Positions 58,416 through 64,000 of a stretch of DNA of 64,000 nt are shown here, piece by piece. The number at the start of each line of letters is the position of its first letter. Position 1 is the first letter of the stretch. This DNA is from Diabrotica undecimpunctata (taxonomy: Eukaryota; Arthropoda; Insecta; Coleoptera; Chrysomelidae). Location: NCBI RefSeq assembly GCF_040954645.1, contig NC_092806.1, positions 81,361,943-81,425,942 of the forward strand, read 5' to 3'. A program made the position numbers and the translations under genes. Below the pieces are notes generated by a model that searched no databases, was not told the DNA's origin, and saw only the letters and a program-made list of their open reading frames with translations.

Positions 58416-59002
58416 TAAAATATTTAACCACTTAATTAAAAAGAACATGAAATGATTTAAATTTTGACTAAGGTTAATGTGAAATGTGGTTAATACTTAC
58501 AATATATTACATGAATGTAGCCACTAAATATGAGGGTAAGAACCCTTTAAAAATTAATATATAAAGTTTAGTTTACATTATGTCCTGTTTACAAATAGGA
58601 TGGTAAAGTTACCGTTGGATTGGTAACATGGCGGCATATGACTCTACATTAAGTTGCAAGTCCTGGGACGGTATGTCTACGAGGACTTTATTAAAGCAAC
58701 TGTTTGAAATGACAATCTTAACAGGTTATGACGGAAGTCATGACAGAGCAGTCAGTGTAACTGTATGTGTCTATTTAAGACAGAAGCGACCGTTAATATA
58801 TGAAGTAATATATTTAAAATTGTGAAAGTTGAAATAAAATTAAAAAATTATAACAGTATCAACCATCAATGTTGTTGTTTTAAATTATGTATGTGAGATG
58901 AAATTGTGATGAGAAAATTATGTAATTATAGTTAGGCAACCAACTATACAGTGTCAAGTGGTGTGATGAAAAAGATTCTAATATAAGGCCCTTTATGTTT
59001 CA
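58416..59002. other. PLE-type sequence before repeat B
   Basis: It corresponds in position to 52566-52790, with scattered shared phrases such as GGGTAA(A/G)AACCCTTTAAA, but is otherwise diverged. The 65-codon frame at 58628-58825 is not recognisable. Confidence 0.4.
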
Positions 59003-59604
59003 ATAACATTTGGTACCTGGAAAATGGAAACTAGACACAGGTGGAAAGTTTGGTTCTTGAAAAGTATAGGAATTAATATATTTATTATGTGAGAATGTTA
59101 TTCAATGAATGAAATAAAACTATTGTAATATAAAGTTCATGTAAAAATTGACTTATAACTCAATTATATTAGGCCCTGTATGTCAAAAAACAACATTTGG
59201 TACCTGGTAAATGTAAAACTTCTTGAGTTACAAGTTCATGAATATAAATATCTGATTAGGTGTTAACAGACTGAGTGACAAGTGTGTTGACAAGTATATG
59301 AAATGGACAAAAATTGATGGTTGGGAGTGGTTTTGTAATATATTGATCGTAATGTACTCAACTTATAACTTGAGAAAAGGCCCTATCTGTTATAAAGCAA
59401 CACTAGGTACATAGGAAAATAAAAGATTAAGTTATGAGTAAGTTGAATGAACTGTTGGTCTATATTGACTATAATAGTAAAATAAAATTGTTGTAGGTGG
59501 CTCTGTTCAATTTGAGTAAAGAGAATGAAAAGTAAGGTATTTTTGAGAAAGTTGTGATAAACGGATAGACTACAGAAGGCTGAGGTCCCCAGAGGACCGA
59601 AAAC

Positions 59605-61382
59605 CAGTGGCGGCTGGTGTGGTAAAATTTTGGGTAGGCCAAGCCAGCAAATTACATAGCTATGGTCACGGGGTCATGACCCCCCCCCCCAACTAATTTT
59701 TTAATGATTTCTCTGTTCATTTTAACTTCTGCGTTGTATCTAATTTTTGCGATTTTTTATTTTTCATCTAGCAAATCGCGAGCAGAAAACGCCCACTTCT
59801 GTACATCCTTAACGGACAGCAAATTACTTAAATGTTCCTTGCAACTGGAATGTTTTTTTAAGGAGGCAGACATATTTTTTAAATCAAAGTATCCTTCACA
59901 ATTCTATACATATTTCTTATTAGAAAATAACAAACACGGCCAACAATATACAGTCTGTCCCAAACCCTTCTTTCAGTGCGTCACTAATTTTAACGTCATA
60001 TAGGATTTTAAGAATGTCGAGAATTATTGCATGACATTTTAGTTAAATTTGACAGTTGCGGATCGTAATCTGTCTTTTTCTAATTGAAAATAATTTAATA
60101 ATTTTAATATTAGTCTTTGTTCTTTCTCGATATATCTCGGCATATTTAAAATATTTTTATTATACAATAAATAAATACAAAATTTAATTTTCACCGTAAA
60201 TTGTCTGAAAATACTAACCTGGAATGACAATTATCATTTTATCAGTTGACATTGTGAAAGTAGGTACTATCACGATCGAGACAATCTGCATCAAATTATA
60301 TTTATGCGCATCATTGATTGGATATCTATTTAGCGTATTCTAAACTCCATCCAATTATACATCCGTAAGTACAATTTGCTTACGATAAATAATTTTCTAA
60401 GTTCTATGTATAATAATCACAGACTCACGTTTTTTTCTGTCACTTCTAGCTTAATGTGTTAGAGAGAATTCGATCAACTATGACGCACTGAACGAAGGGT
60501 TTGGGACGAATTATAGTCTGTTTTTCGTAATACTTCCAGACAACCATTTGTAGATATCATACCAACAGCAATTAAAAGTACGCACCTTTTTCCCATCTTT
60601 TTGGCCAATTCGCAATGTTGGAGTAGGCCTTTCATTCATAATAATTTTTTTTTCTATCACTTTCAGTTCTTCTAGATAATGGCGATTCCAATAGTGAAAC
60701 ACTCACTATCAACATTACTATTACTGCAACCTGGTAAAGCGTCATAAAAACTCATTTTTATGTATCAGTTATAAAACAATCTAACATATATAAGTTGCAT
60801 ACAATCAGGCGATATAGAAATCACGCAAATGTGATTTTTTTTCTTCGAATTTTACGAATTTTTTTATATTTATTTAAGCAACCGTGCACTTGTTTGCAAT
60901 TTTGTTGTTTGTTTAAAAATATGTTACAATTATAGATTATGTTACATATTTTTTTATCATAATTTAAAAGAAAATTTATATTACAATTCGATAATTACGT
61001 TACAAGTGACAACAATGGTCATCGTAGGCCCGATCGTCTGGTGCCTAAACAGCAAGCATAAACACGACAATATAAATCGTTGTCCGGCATGCTGCTTAAC
61101 TTCAAACGCTTTTTGTACGGGGATCTTATGTGAGCTGGGTCGGCCACTTCCGATCGGGCCTATTAATGATATTTAAAATGCCTGAATACGATTTGATGCT
61201 TTCTGTGGTAATATAATAACTTAGTTGTTTTAACGGACGCTAATGTATTGAGTGATTTAGTACATTTAAAAGTTATTTTTATGCATTAACATAATTTTTA
61301 AATATATGTTTTTCAATTTTAAAGCTCTTAAAATTATTGGATAGGCCCGGCCTATCCTGCCTACCCCCAAAAGCCGCCACTG
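59605..61382. mobile_element. hAT-type non-autonomous element
   Basis: It is 1778 bp. The 8-bp CCGAAAAC flanks it at 59597-59604 and 61383-61390; the empty site is seen in copies A and C. Its termini are inverted: CAGTGGCGGCT at both ends, with further imperfect pairing (GGGTAGGC). The CAGTG end and 8-bp duplication suit the hAT superfamily. The 99-codon frame at 59704-60003 matches nothing I know and runs into the nested MITE, so no transposase is present. Confidence 0.88.
59951..60513. mobile_element. Tc1-type MITE nested in the hAT element
   Basis: It is 563 bp between TA at 59949-59950 and TA at 60514-60515. Ends: CAGTCTGTCCCAAACCCTTC at left and, complemented, TAATTCGTCCCAAACCCTTC at right, both continuing (T/G)TTCAGTGCGTCA. 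About 31 bp of inverted end with five mismatches. No coding sequence. Confidence 0.8.
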
Positions 61383-61796
61383 CCGAAAACCAAACTCTGA
61401 GGGAGTTGTGTAGAAAAGAAAAATGAGAATTTCATAATCTGGAAGGGGAGGGGGATGACGGATGATCTAATCTAAATTTGGAAGTGTCGAAAAAGAATCA
61501 TGGAAAAAATTGGGTATAGTGGTTAAGACATGAAGTTTGGGTTGAAAAGAATGGAGTGGGATAGATGGAGAGTAAGATTTATTGGGGGGAAGGTTTTTAG
61601 AGTGAACTAAGGAAGATGAGTATTAGGTGAACTAATCATGAATATAGATTTTTATTGTAGAAGTAAATTGGGGATGTGGGTTAGGAGAATAGTTGGCGAT
61701 GGAGAGGGAGAAAATCTCGATTGAATGAAAGATTACCTCAAATTAGATTTATACGAAGATCTTGAAATTCTTAAAGAAAAACAAAAATTGTGTTAA

Positions 61797-62245
61797 TTTC
61801 ATTCAATCGAGATCTTCTCCCTCTCCATCGCCAACTATTCTCCTAACCCACATCCCCAATTTACTTCTACAATAAAAATCTATATTCATGATTAGTTCAC
61901 ATAATACTCATCTTCCTTAGTTCACTCTAATAACCTTCCCCCCAATAAATCTTACTCTCCATCTATCCCACTCCATTCTTTTCAACCCAAACTTCATGTC
62001 TTAACCACTATACCCAATCTTTTCCATGATTCTTTTTCGACACTTCCAAATTTAGATTAGATCATCCGTCATCCCCCTCCCCTTCCAGATTATGAAATTC
62101 TCATTTTTCTTTTCTACACAACTCCCTCAGGGTTTGGTTTTCGGTCCTCTGGGGACCTCAGCCTTCTGTAGTCTATCTGTTTATCACAACTTTCTCAAAA
62201 ATACCTTACTTTTCATTCTCTTTACTCAAATTTAACAGAGCCACC
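61797..62245. repeat. 0.93-kb repeat, copy C, inverted and partial
   Basis: It is the reverse complement of the distal 449 bp of copies A and B (corresponding to 53283-53718 plus 12 bp of B-specific flank, CGATTGAATGAAA). It forms a near-palindrome with copy B around a 66-bp spacer (61731-61796). It lacks the hAT insertion. A few substitutions distinguish it from A and B. Confidence 0.9.
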
Positions 62246-62700
62246 CACGTCGAATGCCACGTGACATTTCACGTTCTGCGTCGAATGTCACGTTCTCTTA
62301 GGCACTGTACAGAAAAGAAGAAGAAGAATGTTCATACTGAACGTTGACATAGCTTCTGTGTCACCAACGCTATCATTTGACACCTCATACGTCAAAATCA
62401 GGCCAATAGCAACGAAGATACGTTTTAGCGCCCATTTGGCAATGCCGCCATCTTTGTTTTTTGCCTCCCCGTCTCCTCCCCGTTCCAACGAGCCCTCGTA
62501 CGTCACGATCGGACCAATAGAAACAAGGATATGACGTAATGACCTTTTGGCATGCTCCGATGCGCACGGCACATATTTCATTCAACCCCATTTTTCATCC
62601 CCTTTCCAACGAGCCCTCGTACGTCATCCTACGTTAAGCCGTTTGGAACTTACGACCGGGGGTTGCGATTTTAGGGGATGCGAATTAGGGGTTGCGCTCT
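62246..62700. other. GC-richer segment with repeated CCAAT and ACGTCA motifs
   Basis: Phrases recur loosely: TACGTCAAAATCAGGCCAAT (62389) and TACGTCACGATCGGACCAAT (62499), and CCAACGAGCCCTCGTACGTCA at 62484 and 62606. TGACGTAATGAC lies at 62533, and AGGGGTTGCG-like phrases at 62655-62697, then ACATATATAGC at 62703. It could be a promoter-like region or part of a repeat. The open frames on both strands here show no known domain. Confidence 0.35.
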
Positions 62701-64000
62701 GACATATATAGCTTATCTACTTTCTTCTTCTATTTTAAATGCTGTAAGTTAAGGTATCTAGTTTTATGAAATAAGCTGAAATTAATAAATGTATCTAAAA
62801 TTTTTTAAATTTTACAAATCAAAGTTGGTTGATGTGTTAATATTGGCATACTTTAACAAACTTTAAATAATTAAATTTCAATGTAACAATATGAATAATT
62901 GAAATACATCTTCTATGATAACTAACTCGGCTTAGTCAAAATTACAGAACAAACTTAAGTGATTATTTGGTAATTAGATTAAATTAAATATGTACATTTG
63001 TAATCAAAATGTATAACAAAGTTACAAACTTTCTTTGAAATAATTGTTGGTGTGAGTTATCTGTCATGGTGTGTATAAATATTTTTAAATATTTTATTCC
63101 AGTTCTGATATGTTAATATGGAACTTAAATAATAAGTAGATAAACTATTGATGATAAAATAATTGATTAATTCAAGAAATTGACTGAATTATTAAGCATT
63201 CAATAGTTAGTTGGTAATTCTAATATCTGAAAGTTGGAACCGGAAATTGGTTATACCAATAGGTAAACGGTTCTCTATTTAAACCGGTGTAAAGTAAATT
63301 TATTCTTATTTCAATTTTTCTGTACCATGAGCAGAATATCATCACACCGACATGAACAATGGTGAGTTTGTATAATAATTTCTGTAACACTTTAACATTT
63401 TCAAATTTACAGCAGTTTATAGTTAAAATATAATATTTCTATTTGAAAATGTAGATTTGCATATGATTAGGAATAACAAAGATCCATTTAATTAATACTA
63501 CTAGTCTGAACGATTTTACAATGTTGTGTTGGGAACCATCAAACCACATGTTGAATTTGAAATCAAATATTTTGTAAAATGAGTGTATTTCTAAACCAGA
63601 TGGGATGTAATAATAATTTTGGGTTAAATAGGTTGAGGTACCATACCAGTTCAATACTGATATTTAATATAGTTTTAGGAAAAATATTGTTTCTGGTAAT
63701 ATGTTAAAGAAATTCTGTGAACAAAACCCAGATCCATGGGGGACCAAATTTTAAAATTTTATGTAGAAAATTTAAATAATCCAAGAAGTATATCAAATGC
63801 ATTTGATTGTATATGGGATTCTGGAATAAAATATTGGTTGACCATGATATTGAAGTTAATTCCGAATAATGTGTGAAGATAATGGATGCTATATGGAAAC
63901 CTCATATGATAAGTTGATTTTGGGGAATCAATTCTATAAGTGTATAGGTTTTGGTGTGGAAACAAGGAATGGAGTGGGATCAGGTAATATTATTTATATT
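62701..64000. other. AT-rich stretch, no recognised gene
   Basis: No known domain on either strand. A possible tiny exon at 63327-63361 (ACCATGAGCAG... reading MSRISSHRHEQW, then GTGAGT) is noted only as a candidate. Confidence 0.35.

Larger units (their letters stand above)
59003..61716. repeat. 0.93-kb repeat, copy B, split by a hAT element
   Basis: Segments 59003-59604 and 61391-61716 together match copy A. The insertion at 59605-61382 plus the duplicated CCGAAAAC separates them. It is followed at 61797 by an inverted partial copy. Confidence 0.9.

Noticed and set aside
62288..62591. Overlapping frames up to 97 codons in the GC-richer block
   Set aside because: Frames exist on both strands because the block is stop-poor; no recognisable protein.

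Overview
The window looks like transposon-dense nuclear DNA of an insect. The sequence is AT-rich, several genes have spliceosomal GT-AG introns, and the element families are typical of insects: RTE-type LINEs, Penelope-like elements (PLEs), BEL/Pao, CsRn1-like Ty3/gypsy, P-like, PIF/Harbinger and IS630/Tc1 relatives. A beetle is my best guess, but nothing fixes the species. I found no host gene, rRNA, tRNA or CRISPR array. Almost everything recognisable is mobile DNA, mostly decayed.

Layout. 0.6-12 kb: remnants of several LINEs, including an ~2 kb tandem unit (LINE-a plus an opposite-strand LINE-b) whose second unit is split by a 5'-truncated RTE element (7719-10389). 13.4-20.2 kb: long (TA)n tracts with a pogo/Tigger-like MITE, a perfect 37-bp hairpin and a PLE (RT plus GIY-YIG) flanked by inverted copies of its own terminus and carrying a full-length Tc1 element (17385-19035). 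21.3-23.3 kb: a five-exon transposase gene whose last two catalytic residues are 82 apart, matching the Sailor (DD82E) branch of IS630-Tc1-mariner. 23.5-31.4 kb: a P-like element with a THAP start and an 8-bp target duplication, a second copy of it, several MITEs, and a MULE transposase gene split by a LINE and a TIR element.

31.4-49.2 kb is a stack: a broken CsRn1-like gypsy, a PIF/Harbinger transposase, a BEL/Pao element (34561-47765, 215-bp LTRs, duplication TTAAT), and a second BEL/Pao element (39927-47013, 537-bp LTRs, duplication GCGTC) inserted in the gag of the first. Both sets of LTRs are nearly identical, so both insertions are recent, yet both gag-pol genes carry stops or frameshifts.

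49.2-62.3 kb: PLE termini, a broken multi-exon Myb/SANT-like gene, an RLE-type LINE 3' end, a Ty1/copia fragment, a second Harbinger, and a 0.93-kb repeat in three copies. One copy carries a hAT-type element (8-bp duplication), which itself carries a Tc1-type MITE (TA duplication). The most interesting recurring signal is a hammerhead-ribozyme-like core (CTGANGA, helix II, GAAA) at seven or more PLE-type termini from at least four sequence families, with compensatory changes in helix II. 62.3-64 kb: a GC-richer segment with repeated CCAAT and ACGTCA motifs, then AT-rich DNA in which I recognise nothing.
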